Source: Leclercia sp. S52
GTDB lineage: Bacteria; Pseudomonadota; Gammaproteobacteria; Enterobacterales; Enterobacteriaceae
Length of the DNA: 64,000 nt
Direction: 5' to 3'
NCBI RefSeq assembly: GCF_039727615.1
Contig: NZ_CP152474.1
Span: 3,720,001-3,784,000, forward strand
The notes under the pieces were generated by a model. It did not search any database, had not been told where the DNA came from, and saw nothing but the letters and a program-made list of their open reading frames with translations. Shown piece by piece: positions 38,601 to 44,994 of the stretch. A program made the translations under genes and the position numbers. Within the stretch, counting starts at the first letter, position 1. The number at the start of each line of letters is the position of its first letter.

Positions 38601-41102
38601 GTCGGCATCAGCCTCTCTTACGGCAGCCAGTCGTCGAAATCGACCCAGTACAGCGAGCAGAACACCGCCCAGGGCAGCACCCTCAACGCCGGGCGCGATC
38701 TCAGCGTGATCGCCACCGGCAGCGGCGCGCGCGGCGCAGACGGAGATCTGACCGTGGCAGGCAGCCAGCTGAAGGCGGGCAACGATATCACGCTCGCCGC
38801 CAACCGCGATCTGTACCTGCGCTCGGCGCAAAACACCCAGCTGCTGGACGGCAAAAACGAGAGCAAGGGCGGCAGCGTCGGGGTTGGCATCGGGTATGGT
38901 TCCGGCGGTGCGGGCATCAACATCTCCGCCAGCATCAACCGGGGCAAAGGCAACGAGAGCGGCAACGGCACCACCCACAGCGAGACTACCGTGGACGCGG
39001 GCCGCCAGGTGAATATCCTGACCGGACGTGACGCCACCCTGACCGGGGCGCAGGTGAGCGGCGAAACGGTAAAAGCGGACATTGGCCGCAACCTGACGCT
39101 CACCTCTGAACAGGACAGCGATCGCTACGACTCGAAACAGCAGAACGCCAGCGCGGGCGGGAGCTTTAGCATCGGCTCCATGACCGGCTCGGCCAGCGTC
39201 AACGTCAGCCGCGACAAGATGCACAGCAACTACGACTCGGTGGTGGAACAGACCGGGATCTTCGCCGGCAAAGGCGGCTACGACGTGACCGTGGGCGAGC
39301 ATACCCAGCTCAACGGGGCGGTGATTGGCTCGACGGCAACTTCCGATAAAAACCGTCTCGATACCGGCACCATCGGCTTTAGCGATATTGAAAACCGCGC
39401 CGATTTCGAAGTGGAACACCAGAGCGTGGGCATGAGCACCGGAGGCAGCATTGGCAGCCAGTTTGCCGGCAACATGGCCAACGGCCTGCTGGTGGGCGCG
39501 AACCGCGACGGGCATGACAGCAGCACCACGCATGCCGCGGTATCGGACGGTACGCTGATCGTCCGCGACCAGGATTGGCAGGTCCAGGATGTCAATCAGC
39601 TCAGCCGCGACGTGGAGCACGCCAACCAGACGCTCTCCCCTATCTTCGATAAGGAGAAAGAGCAGGAGCGGCTCCAGCAGGCGCAGCTGATCGGCGAGAT
39701 TGGTAATCAGGTGGCGGATATTGCCCGCACCGAGGGCAGCATCCGCGCCACCAACGCGGCGAAAGATAAGCTGAACCACGTCAACGCGCAGGATCTGCAG
39801 GAGGCGAAAGCGGCGTGGGAAAAAGCCAACCCGGGCAAAACCGCGACGCTTGAAGATATTAACGGCCAGATCTACCAGACGGCGTACAACGATGCGATGA
39901 ATGCCTCCGGCTTTGGCACCGGCGGGGAGTATCAGCGGGCGATTCAGGCGGCGACGGCAGCGGTTCAGGGGCTGGCCGGGAGCGATCTCAGCGCGGCACT
40001 CGCGGGCGGTGCCGCACCGTACCTGGCTGATGTCATTGGGCACCGCAGTGGGTTGAGCGACGAGGGCAAAGTTGCCGCCCACGCGGTGGTCAACGCTGCG
40101 CTGGCCGCCGCCCAGGGGCAAAACGCGCTGGCGGGTGCCGCCGGCGCCACCACGGGCGAGCTGGTGGGGATGATCGCCCTCGAGATGTACGGCAAATCTG
40201 CCGATAAGCTGGATGAAACGCAGAAGCAGACGGTTTCTGCGCTGGCGACGCTGGCGGCAGGCTTATCCGGTGGGCTGGTGGGCGACAGCTCAGCTTCCAC
40301 AGTTGCCGGGGCGCAGGCGGGTAAAACGACGGTTGAGAATAACTCCGTTGGCGACATCGTCGCGGCACTGCAGGAGGGCAAAACCACCGCGCAGGTGGCC
40401 GAAGAGCAGGTGAAGGCCGAAAATGAACGCTATAAGCGCGAAAACTGTGCCGGGATGAGCGCCGAAGCCTGCGCGGTTAAAATGTATACCGAGCGTCGGG
40501 AAGCGCTGAAGGATACAGCTTTATTTGGGGTGGATTTTGTTCCCATCGTCGGCGATATCAAAGGATTTGCGGAAGCGGAATCAGCAGTAGATTATCTGGC
40601 CGCTGTCATAGCGATTGTTCCGGGGGTGGGTGACGGAGCAGGGAAAGCCCTTAAAGCAGCAGAGAAGGCGCTGGCAAAAGGCGATCTTGATACTGCGTCT
40701 AAACTGATTGTAAAAGCTGGAAATGATGTCAGTTCTGCTAAATACTTTGGCCAGGAGAGAAAGTTCTGGACTGCCGATCCTGTTGAATTCAAAGGAAATA
40801 AAGTCTATCAGCGTAATGATTTGTTTGACCCTGGTTATATTGATCCTAAGTCAGGCAAAACAAATCTTGAGTTGATGCAGGGAGGACGTGCTCCCATTGG
40901 AACAGACGGGAAACCAGTAAACCTGCACCATATGCTGCAAAGACAGGATGGGCCTATTGCGGAAGTGACGCAAAGCTTCCACAAGGATAACCATAGTACT
41001 ATTCACATTAACGATAACAGCATACCTTCTGGTATAAATCGTGCACAATTCAACAGATGGCGCTCTGATTACTGGAAGCAACGAGCTAACGACTTTAAAT
41101 AG
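32613..41102 (+). CDS. cdiA: CdiA contact-dependent inhibition effector with LHH nuclease tip
   Basis: 2829 residues. Extended signal peptide (MNKNLYRIVFNKARG) with cleavage near QTAQA67, then the two-partner secretion domain (about 70-330; NPSGITCSGCGFINANRATL), long haemagglutinin repeats with LNN/GGTLS-type periods to about 1150, a middle receptor-binding part, a second repeat block to about 2400, and a pretoxin domain ending in VENN at 2574-2577. The 252-residue tip after VENN contains NKVYQRNDLF, then GKPVNLHHMLQRQDGP with LHH at 2771-2773, the mark of LHH nucleases of the HNH/endonuclease VII group, so DNA or RNA cleavage is expected. Base composition turns AT-rich after about 40500, so the tip was exchanged. 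A cognate immunity gene follows after eight bases. Confidence 0.95.
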   Translation: MNKNLYRIVFNKARGMLMVVADIARSGRAGSSRSSGIGHTHSQLIGKVSAISFSLWLAMGAVQTAQAAIVADAGAPKNQQPTVINSANGTPQVNIQTPSAAGVSRNNYTQFDVDNKGAILNNSHKNVQTNIGGMVAGNPWLAKGEAKVILNEVSSRDPSKLNGMIEVAGKKAQVVIANPSGITCSGCGFINANRATLTTGQPQMKDGALTGFNVERGEVVVEGAGMDTSGADYTDIIARSVKVNAGLWANDLKVTTGRNKVDAAHEAIEKGSDDPATRPQLAVDVASLGGMYAGKIRMVGTETGVGVRNAGAIGAQAGSVTISADGRIENSGTLRAGDAAHLQTASELNNSGVITAANNVRVNAASLTGSQQSVLAAGVKSDGKLADAGDLEISTSGQLSAHGQTLAGGNLSASGQGVDVSGSQTQAKRILLDGGAGDVSTASAKVNASELNVRSGKMLNNAGGTLSAESIALSAHDLSNQQGKIAHSGSGTLAVDLPGTLDNRQGQIGAANGVQLKADKIDNTAGQIVAVAGNTRLEAGALNNQQGLISAAAGDGEIQSQQAVNNAKGRIEAAKTQRISAGSLDNQQGVIVADGATLALNGGAFDNRSGSLLSQGSLNLESGALNNQSGFLASDGDFSLNAGAIDNTDGQIGANRSLTGGFDRLSNNGGALKSVGAMTLSGGLLDNSQGTTFSGDSLAFNGSTLNNTNGQLAAAQNLSLTTTQLINNKGVLQGDGVNVTSGTLDNSAGTLNSLGALNLSAESLNNQAGTLAASGTADIAATSLDNRSGGRVIGEADITLHSQNLQNSGGQIQSVGDLLLDSARGTVDNVSGLIRSGKSVTLTALNFVNQDTLGTNQGLEGQSLALNTGALDNQRGSILANNTLDIDNSGVLNNSAGALASGGTLDLSGNGLNLVNAGGTLKAGKALSVDAASLDASGQLLSLGDMDLHSTSGVNNTGTTIANGNLTFTTDGDLTNSGQLMAGSALDVQSANLTNLASGEINAGSTTLTATGTVRNTGLIDGITTRINANTLTNIGTGRIYGDAVGVNVETFNNLAENGTAATLAGRERVNLGVQTLNNADHGLIYSAGSMTIGGALDDSGAVTGRAGTINNHSSTIESAGDMAIAAGQINNINDHFSTEVVRVSQEDLTDYQHSGSTNRWSSTEKGVWVDGNSSDGLRNLNTPEDTGANNDNFNQYDYTRTIDETRIKESDPAKILAGGNLLMTGDKLFNDKSQVIAGGTLALDQMGSVKNEDVPGQRFTTDEGTVTHYYRIRHKGDDEQGRDRTAYTPPTTIQDIALKPGQLISNGSVEGSNLSITPLVLQGTDVAIGQAAGVKPAPQQTVSPGEPVTPPAGQQFEVTPADGAIRIIGPNTTLPDNSLFRVNPSADVPYLVETDPRFTNERQWLGSDYMQDAFTADGDSTQKRLGDGYYEQRLIREQVIGITGQRYLDGYNNDEEQYKALMDRGITFGKQYGLKIGVALTPEQMALLTGDIVWLVNTRVKMPNGATENVLVPQVYAKVKPGDIDGSGALIAGNNVSIKLNGDLFNRGTIAGRKVLQLDADNITNQTGTLQGANVNLNARTDINNLGGAIVGDSSVLASAGRDINLTSTTLSADSVNGENSFARTTINSVSGIYVQGDDGKLALQSGRDITLTGAQVIASGENGKAQLVAGRDMTLNTVETASRDNLAWDADNSLKQGQTNSVGSEVTGKGDVTLAAGNDLNARAAALSAGEALNVSAGNNLTLTAGENTQDLDERHKVVGGNGFLSKTTTTTRDQIDRQTVQSSELNGNTVNLTAGNDLTVRGSNVAGTGDVSLLAGNNLTVETQAERNNELHQKQEKKSGLLSSGGIGFSVGTQSIKTTDTGADATQAGSTVGSVNGDLTLRAGDRLTVSGSDLVAGQDMALSGKNVDNTAVNNRSQQTHEVEQKTSGLTLALSGTVGSALNSAVEASQQAKSSGSSRLQALQGVKAALSGVQAAQAGRMDQALGADKSNTNTVGISLSYGSQSSKSTQYSEQNTAQGSTLNAGRDLSVIATGSGARGADGDLTVAGSQLKAGNDITLAANRDLYLRSAQNTQLLDGKNESKGGSVGVGIGYGSGGAGINISASINRGKGNESGNGTTHSETTVDAGRQVNILTGRDATLTGAQVSGETVKADIGRNLTLTSEQDSDRYDSKQQNASAGGSFSIGSMTGSASVNVSRDKMHSNYDSVVEQTGIFAGKGGYDVTVGEHTQLNGAVIGSTATSDKNRLDTGTIGFSDIENRADFEVEHQSVGMSTGGSIGSQFAGNMANGLLVGANRDGHDSSTTHAAVSDGTLIVRDQDWQVQDVNQLSRDVEHANQTLSPIFDKEKEQERLQQAQLIGEIGNQVADIARTEGSIRATNAAKDKLNHVNAQDLQEAKAAWEKANPGKTATLEDINGQIYQTAYNDAMNASGFGTGGEYQRAIQAATAAVQGLAGSDLSAALAGGAAPYLADVIGHRSGLSDEGKVAAHAVVNAALAAAQGQNALAGAAGATTGELVGMIALEMYGKSADKLDETQKQTVSALATLAAGLSGGLVGDSSASTVAGAQAGKTTVENNSVGDIVAALQEGKTTAQVAEEQVKAENERYKRENCAGMSAEACAVKMYTERREALKDTALFGVDFVPIVGDIKGFAEAESAVDYLAAVIAIVPGVGDGAGKALKAAEKALAKGDLDTASKLIVKAGNDVSSAKYFGQERKFWTADPVEFKGNKVYQRNDLFDPGYIDPKSGKTNLELMQGGRAPIGTDGKPVNLHHMLQRQDGPIAEVTQSFHKDNHSTIHINDNSIPSGINRAQFNRWRSDYWKQRANDFK

Positions 41103-41110
41103 GTGATGGT

Positions 41111-41530
41111 ATGACTAATAGCCTGAGTGATGTTATTAAAGAGTTAAAGGTAGTGTCCGGGAACGAGAGAAGTAATATTCCTTTACCGGATGATGATCTT
41201 ATTTCTAAATATGAAGGAGAAACAGGCTTTTCTTTTTCACCTGACTACAAGAAACTTCTTAAGGAAGTTGGCAATATCTATTATGGAACAATCGAACTAT
41301 TATCTGTCACAGAAGACAAAAAATTCTATGGCGAATTGTTAACGGCTATAAATGATGCGAAAGAACTTGGCGTGCCTGAATCGTGGCTACCCATATGTGA
41401 AGATAACGGTAGTTATTATTGTTTAGACCAACAAGGTCGTGTCCAATATTGGACTGGCGATGGTGCTAGTGAAGAGCAATGGCCTGATTTAGCCGCCTGG
41501 GTGAAAGATGTCTGGATCGATGGCAACTAA
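41111..41530 (+). CDS. cdiI: CdiI, SMI1/KNR4 (SUKH)-family immunity protein for the LHH toxin
   Basis: 139 residues of the SUKH fold: LPDDDLISKYEGETGFSF, YKKLLKEVGN, then LPICEDNGSYYCLDQQGRVQYWT. SUKH proteins are the most common immunity partners of nuclease toxins in polymorphic toxin systems, and LHH plus SUKH is a known pairing. It begins eight bases after the cdiA stop, with the same AT-rich composition as the toxin tip, so it was acquired with it. It should bind and block the LHH nuclease in the producing cell. Confidence 0.9.
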   Translation: MTNSLSDVIKELKVVSGNERSNIPLPDDDLISKYEGETGFSFSPDYKKLLKEVGNIYYGTIELLSVTEDKKFYGELLTAINDAKELGVPESWLPICEDNGSYYCLDQQGRVQYWTGDGASEEQWPDLAAWVKDVWIDGN

Positions 41531-41578
41531 GGTAAGTCAAGGTAAATATTTATCTGGAAAACCCTGTAGCCATAAAAG

Positions 41579-41824
41579 ATGATTTTTGGAGCACCTGTAG
41601 AAGCGGTGCTCCAAAAACGCCAGGGTCCTGGTATTGCCCTCATACCCTGGACATTACCTGAAAAACGCGTCGACTGTGATGAAATAAAATACATTTTTCT
41701 AAGTTTCTATGGCGGCATGGGATCTCTGAACGATCTCGTATTGTACAGAAACGGAAAGGTTTTGATGGATGAAAACGATGAACTCGCTCAGCTCAGACGC
41801 GACCTGTTTAACCTTCTTTCCTGA
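41579..41824 (+). pseudogene. Fragment of a DUF6966-like orphan immunity gene
   Basis: A frame of 81 codons ending FYGGMGSLNDLVLY...RRDLFNLLS. The GGMGSxND core and the acidic end resemble the C-terminal part of DUF6966 proteins, which usually have a longer helical N-terminus. The first 13 codons are encoded by a perfect 13-bp inverted repeat (41583-41617), and no ribosome site precedes the ATG, so the start is probably not genuine. Its last codons (LFNLLS and stop) with 20 following bases recur at 43198-43239. It looks like the rear part of an immunity gene left by recombination. Confidence 0.55.
41583..41617. repeat. Perfect 13-bp inverted repeat
   Basis: TTTTTGGAGCACC at 41583-41595 and its exact complement at 41605-41617, with a 9-base loop. 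Neither strand has a T-run after the stem, so it is a poor terminator. It lies at the joint between the active CDI pair and the orphan array. Confidence 0.75.
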
Positions 41825-41850
41825 ATAAAAATCCCGCTTTCGTAGGTGGT
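41805..41850. repeat. Array linker repeat A, copy 1
   Basis: TGTTTAACCTTCTTTCCTGAA followed by a CCGCTTTCGTAGGTGG stretch; copy 2 is at 43198-43239 (21 bases exact, then about 80 percent). It spans the end of the DUF6966-like frame and its trailer. Confidence 0.8.
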
Positions 41851-41922
41851 TTCTATGAATTTGTTCTTTAACAACCAGGTTATATTATTGTTGAGAAGTA
41901 CACGCCAGACAGGAGTTACAAA

Positions 41923-42384
41923 ATGACAGTGGAATGGGCTCATTTTATAGATGTTCTTGGTAAAAGGGAAAATTCTGTTGAAGTTATCAACCTGTGTCAT
42001 GCTATCGGTGAATCCCCGGTTATATCAGCTGATGCTGGCGAATATAACGATCCCGATGGAAAAACGAAGCACTATAAATTTTATCAGTCTGGTATCGAGA
42101 TGGGGTTTCGGAAAGACTGCTTAAATCATATTCATTTTTACTTTGGCAATGAAGATGGATATTCACCCTTTACAGGCAATTTTATCCCCGGAATTAAAGG
42201 AGGGATGGACAGGGCATTTATTACAAAATTGTCTGGAAAACCCACTTTGTCTGGCGAAGGCAAAGTCGAGATGCTCCTTGGGTGGATCAATGGCTGGTCA
42301 AAGTATGATTACGGCAACCACTCAGTACATCTTCAGTACACGGAGCATAATCACCTGTGTCACGCAACGTTGATTAAAAATTAG
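41923..42384 (+). CDS. Orphan immunity-type protein, unknown family
   Basis: 153 residues with a good ribosome site (AGGAG, 9 bases before ATG). Pattern: helix FIDVLGKRENSVEVINLCHAIG, then strands KHYKFYQSGIEMGFRKDCLNHIHFYF, a turn YSPFTGNFIPGI, and KLSGKPTLSGEG. This arrangement (a short exposed strand pair with a GIExxFxxxxLxxIHFY core) is seen in small immunity proteins of Rhs and pyocin loci, but I cannot fix the family. No toxin gene adjoins it. AT-rich like the rest of the array. Confidence 0.65.
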   Translation: MTVEWAHFIDVLGKRENSVEVINLCHAIGESPVISADAGEYNDPDGKTKHYKFYQSGIEMGFRKDCLNHIHFYFGNEDGYSPFTGNFIPGIKGGMDRAFITKLSGKPTLSGEGKVEMLLGWINGWSKYDYGNHSVHLQYTEHNHLCHATLIKN

Positions 42385-42494
42385 AAAAGCCTGATTTTCT
42401 AAAGGAAGTTTTATTAAATTTTAGCCCGGGTCGATGCATAGCGATTACGGGCATAAATATTGCTCCATTTGAGCTAATTTAACTGTCAGGAAGA

Positions 42495-42830
42495 ATGATG
42501 CGTGAACCCCAGGATATTTATAATGACATTGGTGCAGTATTGCTCTCGATCGCACCTGATACTGCGGAAAAAATAATTCTGTGTGCCACGTTAGATCCTG
42601 AAAGTGACTGTGGTGAGTTTACTTATGATTATGTCGATAAACACGGTCACCAGCATTGGGTCACTGAAACGGCAGATGCCAGTGCAAGACTCTTAGATCT
42701 TCTGGTCGAATTAAGAAATTTCTTTGTTGATAACTTTAAATCACAAGAAAAGCCATTCTGGCATGGCTGTGAAGTAACGGTAAACATTGAAACATTGAAA
42801 ATAAATATCGACTTCAAGTATGAGGATTAA
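42495..42830 (+). CDS. YezG/DUF600-family orphan immunity protein
   Basis: 111 residues. The family pattern is clear: IYNDIGAVLLSIAPDTAEKI, then acidic strand CGEFTYDYVDK, helix LLDLLVELRNFFVD, and ending WHGCEVTVNIETLKINIDF with KYED at the C-terminus. YezG of Bacillus neutralises the YeeF LXG nuclease toxin. A second member lies at 46352-46684 and a relic of a third at 44924-44992. No cognate toxin is present. Start at 42495, with ATG 42498 as an alternative. Confidence 0.8.
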   Translation: MMREPQDIYNDIGAVLLSIAPDTAEKIILCATLDPESDCGEFTYDYVDKHGHQHWVTETADASARLLDLLVELRNFFVDNFKSQEKPFWHGCEVTVNIETLKINIDFKYED

Positions 42831-42843
42831 TAGGCGACTTCCC

Positions 42844-42860
42844 GCCCTTCCGGCGGGAGG
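42844..42860. repeat. Array linker repeat B, copy 1
   Basis: GCCCTTCCGGCGGGAGG, repeated exactly at 43511-43527. Both copies precede a small immunity-type gene and contain a short GC hairpin. Confidence 0.75.
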
Positions 42861-42895
42861 CTGGCATTTACGACAGGAATAAGAGGAAAGGATCT

Positions 42896-43144
42896 GTGGC
42901 TCACTCACATCATTTGATTAAAATTATTGCCGACATGGCCATTTTTCTTGAATTCACTGACGAACATTCACTCAATCCAGATGCCGCTGTGGAAATGATG
43001 GAACATATTGCCGCGGAGCTTCAGCTATTAACGGACGATGAGAAAGGGTGCGTTATCGATTCCTTTGCAGAGATTGCGAAAGCGTATCAGGGGGATGAGT
43101 CCGGCTTTGTCAAAGCCCTTCCCGATACGCTGGGTTTACGTTAA
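42896..43144 (+). CDS. Small acidic helical protein of the immunity array
   Basis: 82 residues, GTG start preceded by AGGAAAGG. All-helical: HHLIKIIADMAIFLEF, AAVEMMEHIAAELQLLTDDEKG, IDSFAEIAKAYQGD, then FVKALPDTLGL. Compact acidic proteins of this build occur behind CDI and Rhs toxin genes and are likely immunity proteins. I do not recognise a named family. No toxin adjoins it. Confidence 0.65.
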   Translation: MAHSHHLIKIIADMAIFLEFTDEHSLNPDAAVEMMEHIAAELQLLTDDEKGCVIDSFAEIAKAYQGDESGFVKALPDTLGLR

Positions 43145-43197
43145 CCTCATTTAATGAATCGTTCTTACAGACCTATATTGGCGGGAAAAAACCACAT

Positions 43198-43239
43198 TGT
43201 TTAACCTTCTTTCCTGAACAAAATCCGCTTTCGCAGGTG
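43198..43239. repeat. Array linker repeat A, copy 2
   Basis: Copy of 41805-41850. It still encodes LFNLLS plus stop, the end of a DUF6966-like immunity gene whose body is gone. Confidence 0.8.
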
Positions 43240-43251
43240 GGAATTTCAAGA

Positions 43252-43476
43252 ATGAAAAACAGCACTAAATCGTTCATTAACCTTGTTTACCTGTGCTGCG
43301 CGATAGGTCTGGCCGTGTTCATCCTGACGCTCCTTGGCCGTTTAGTCGGCGCAGGATTAGTATGGAATGTGACGGAGAGTTTTCCCTTCTCTTTCAAAGA
43401 CGTGTTGATATGTTTTGAGTTAACCTGGTTGGGGCTGCCTGCGGGTTTGATCATCTGGTTTTTTTACCACCGGTAA
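43252..43476 (+). CDS. Two-span membrane protein, orphan immunity type, paralogue 1
   Basis: 74 residues from ATG 43252 (GGTGGG upstream). Helix 1 LVYLCCAIGLAVFILTLLGRLV, loop LVWNVTESFPFSFKD, helix 2 LTWLGLPAGLIIWFFYHR. It aligns along its length with the next gene (W-x-F-x-x-x-FPF, then LGLPAG-I-x-W-x-F). Small membrane immunity proteins usually block pore-forming or membrane-active toxins. No toxin adjoins it; the family name is unknown to me. Confidence 0.7.
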   Translation: MKNSTKSFINLVYLCCAIGLAVFILTLLGRLVGAGLVWNVTESFPFSFKDVLICFELTWLGLPAGLIIWFFYHR

Positions 43477-43510
43477 AAGACCAGACAGGTTGCAATGTGA
43501 ATCACCTCTT

Positions 43511-43527
43511 GCCCTTCCGGCGGGAGG
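43511..43527. repeat. Array linker repeat B, copy 2
   Basis: Exact copy of 42844-42860. It contains GGGAGG, but 22 bases from the next ATG, too far to serve as its ribosome site. Confidence 0.75.
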
Positions 43528-43548
43528 TTGGCTTTATGGCAAAGTAAA

Positions 43549-43779
43549 ATGAGACTCGATAATTCCAAAAAATCCCTTAGGGCGCTTATGGGCATATGTT
43601 TTTTAATGTGCATCGCATTGATGATAATTGGTCTTTTTTCTTATCTGGTGAAAGGCTGGTTAATCTGGGACTTTGATAAGCCTTTTCCATTCGGAAAAGA
43701 AGAGATAATTACCATTTTAAAAATCAGTGTGTTAGGTTTACCTGCGGGGATAGTGTTCTGGATTTTTGGTATCCGTTAG
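43549..43779 (+). CDS. Two-span membrane protein, orphan immunity type, paralogue 2
   Basis: 76 residues from ATG 43549; an in-frame TTG at 43528 is less likely. Helix 1 LMGICFLMCIALMIIGLFSYLV, loop LIWDFDKPFPFGKEE, helix 2 ISVLGLPAGIVFWIFGIR. Clear paralogue of the gene at 43252. The two share the FPF and LGLPAG motifs but differ at about half of positions, as expected for immunity variants against different toxins. Confidence 0.7.
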   Translation: MRLDNSKKSLRALMGICFLMCIALMIIGLFSYLVKGWLIWDFDKPFPFGKEEIITILKISVLGLPAGIVFWIFGIR

Positions 43780-43804
43780 GAGTATATTCGCGAGGTTCGC
43801 TGGT

Positions 43805-44221
43805 ATGTTAGTCAATATTGATGAAATACAAAGACAAGCTGATGAGATGATTTTACGAGCAGGCTTTCCAGAGCATTCAGTGAATCTGTGTTCTGCTCCC
43901 TATGGCGATGGCACTCCCTATATTTCATTCGAAAATGATTCATATAATTATATTTACTCAGAAAGAGGGTATGAGTTTTCCCGAAAAGTCACTCACTCTT
44001 TGAATACGCTGCTTTATTGGATAATATCCGAATTCGCCTATCAGATTGCCTACCAGTATGAGTTAGATCACAGGGTTGAAGGCAGGGATGGACGACGCAT
44101 CGCTTTTCCAAAATTTATTGCAATAATGGCGAATATGAATCCAGCCTGGGAGGCTGAAGCGCGATTTGAAATTCAAAAAATTCTGGCTAAAGCGCCCTAT
44201 GACGATAGTCTCTGTACATAG
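43805..44221 (+). CDS. Imm63-like orphan immunity protein
   Basis: 138 residues from ATG 43805 (a start 13 codons upstream overlaps the previous gene and has no ribosome site). The C-terminal two thirds fit Imm63: LNTLLYWIISEFAYQIAYQYEL, HRVEGRDGRRIAFPK, then WEAEARFEIQKILAKAPYDD. Predicted cytoplasmic immunity to a polymorphic toxin. No toxin gene adjoins it; instead a displaced CdiA fragment follows at once. Confidence 0.75.
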   Translation: MLVNIDEIQRQADEMILRAGFPEHSVNLCSAPYGDGTPYISFENDSYNYIYSERGYEFSRKVTHSLNTLLYWIISEFAYQIAYQYELDHRVEGRDGRRIAFPKFIAIMANMNPAWEAEARFEIQKILAKAPYDDSLCT

Positions 44222-44370
44222 TTGAGGGCAGCATCGCAGCGGTACTGGCGCAGGGTAAAATTACAAAGCAAGTGGTTGAAGAGCAGGTGAAGGTCGAAAA
44301 TGAACGCCTTAAGCACGAAAAATGTAGGAATACTTGCAGCTATGACTATTGCAGAAATTGGGCCGGCATC
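44221..44370 (+). pseudogene. Displaced CdiA post-VENN fragment
   Basis: Fifty codons whose first 34 (VEGSIAAVLAQGKITKQVVE, then EQVKVENERLKHEKC) match the region directly after VENN in the intact cdiA (bases 40344-40446, VGDIVAALQEGKTTAQVAEE, then EQVKAENERYKRENC). After KC it leaves the similarity and stops at 44370. It is the beginning of a second toxin tip whose toxin domain has been deleted; the immunity gene at 44300 starts inside it in another frame. This marks an ancient tip-exchange site. Confidence 0.82.
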
Positions 44371-44815
44371 TGATGTAAAAGGTTTTTTTAATCTGGTGCT
44401 CTCTTTATTAGAAAACGGCGTCAAAGGTAGCAAATATCCCTGGGTAATGGAAAAACTTTATCGTGGGTCTTTAGCTTATGATGAGCTTAATAAAGTCGAA
44501 AGTGAGTTGAATTCCATCAAAAAGGAATTTTTATCAATATCACCTGATAATATTGAGTGGTCGTCATTTGGTGTAGATAAAAACAATTCCCGCTTAAATT
44601 TTGCAAGAGGAGATTTGTTTTTAGTTTTTGAGCGGTTCTTTAAAGCTTTTGATGAAGCATCAGAATGTACAGAAGCTTACTTTCAAGCTTTTAATGAATA
44701 TATCCCTGTAAGAATGGGGTTCACCGACGCGCCGCATTATATTGATGATGTTAATAGAACAACTGAGCAATACAATGCATTAGGTCCAAATGATCTACCT
44801 TTCTGGTTGCGATAA
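44300..44815 (+). CDS. Imm70-like orphan immunity protein
   Basis: 171 residues as read, but the first eight codons overlap the displaced cdiA fragment, so the native start may be a later ATG, such as the one at NVGILAAMTIAEIG. Body: FFNLVLSLLENGVKGSKYPWVMEKLY, ELNKVESELNSIKKEF, IEWSSFGVD, and GDLFLVFERFFKAFDEA. This order resembles Imm70, a moderate match by eye. It probably neutralised the toxin whose tip is now deleted just upstream. Confidence 0.65.
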   Translation: MNALSTKNVGILAAMTIAEIGPASDVKGFFNLVLSLLENGVKGSKYPWVMEKLYRGSLAYDELNKVESELNSIKKEFLSISPDNIEWSSFGVDKNNSRLNFARGDLFLVFERFFKAFDEASECTEAYFQAFNEYIPVRMGFTDAPHYIDDVNRTTEQYNALGPNDLPFWLR

Positions 44816-44923
44816 TGAATATTAAGATAGCGCCAATTTATTCTGGAACCAGAGCTACTCTATCAATGGCGAGCGCCCTATATAAAAATCTGCATTAATG
44901 CTCCGGGAGAGAAATGATCAAGG

Positions 44924-44992
44924 CATGGCTGTGCAGTGACGCTGGATATTGAAAAGCTCAAAACAAATATTGATTTTAAGAAGGAGAACTAA
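44924..44992 (+). pseudogene. C-terminal relic of a third YezG/DUF600 gene
   Basis: 22 codons, HGCAVTLDIEKLKTNIDFKK plus EN and stop. It matches the end of the gene at 42495 (HGCEVTVNIETLKINIDFKY plus ED). Everything upstream of it is lost. It lies directly before the broken SUKH gene. Confidence 0.8.
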
Positions 44993-44994
44993 AT

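Noticed and set aside
32598..40121. Long open frames on the minus strand across cdiA
   Set aside because: They are antisense shadows of a GC-rich repeated gene. Their translations are rich in Val, His, Gly and Arg without domain patterns, and they lack ribosome sites.
41583..41617. Inverted repeat considered as the terminator of cdiI
   Set aside because: There is no T-run after the stem on the plus strand, and it lies 52 bases past the stop.
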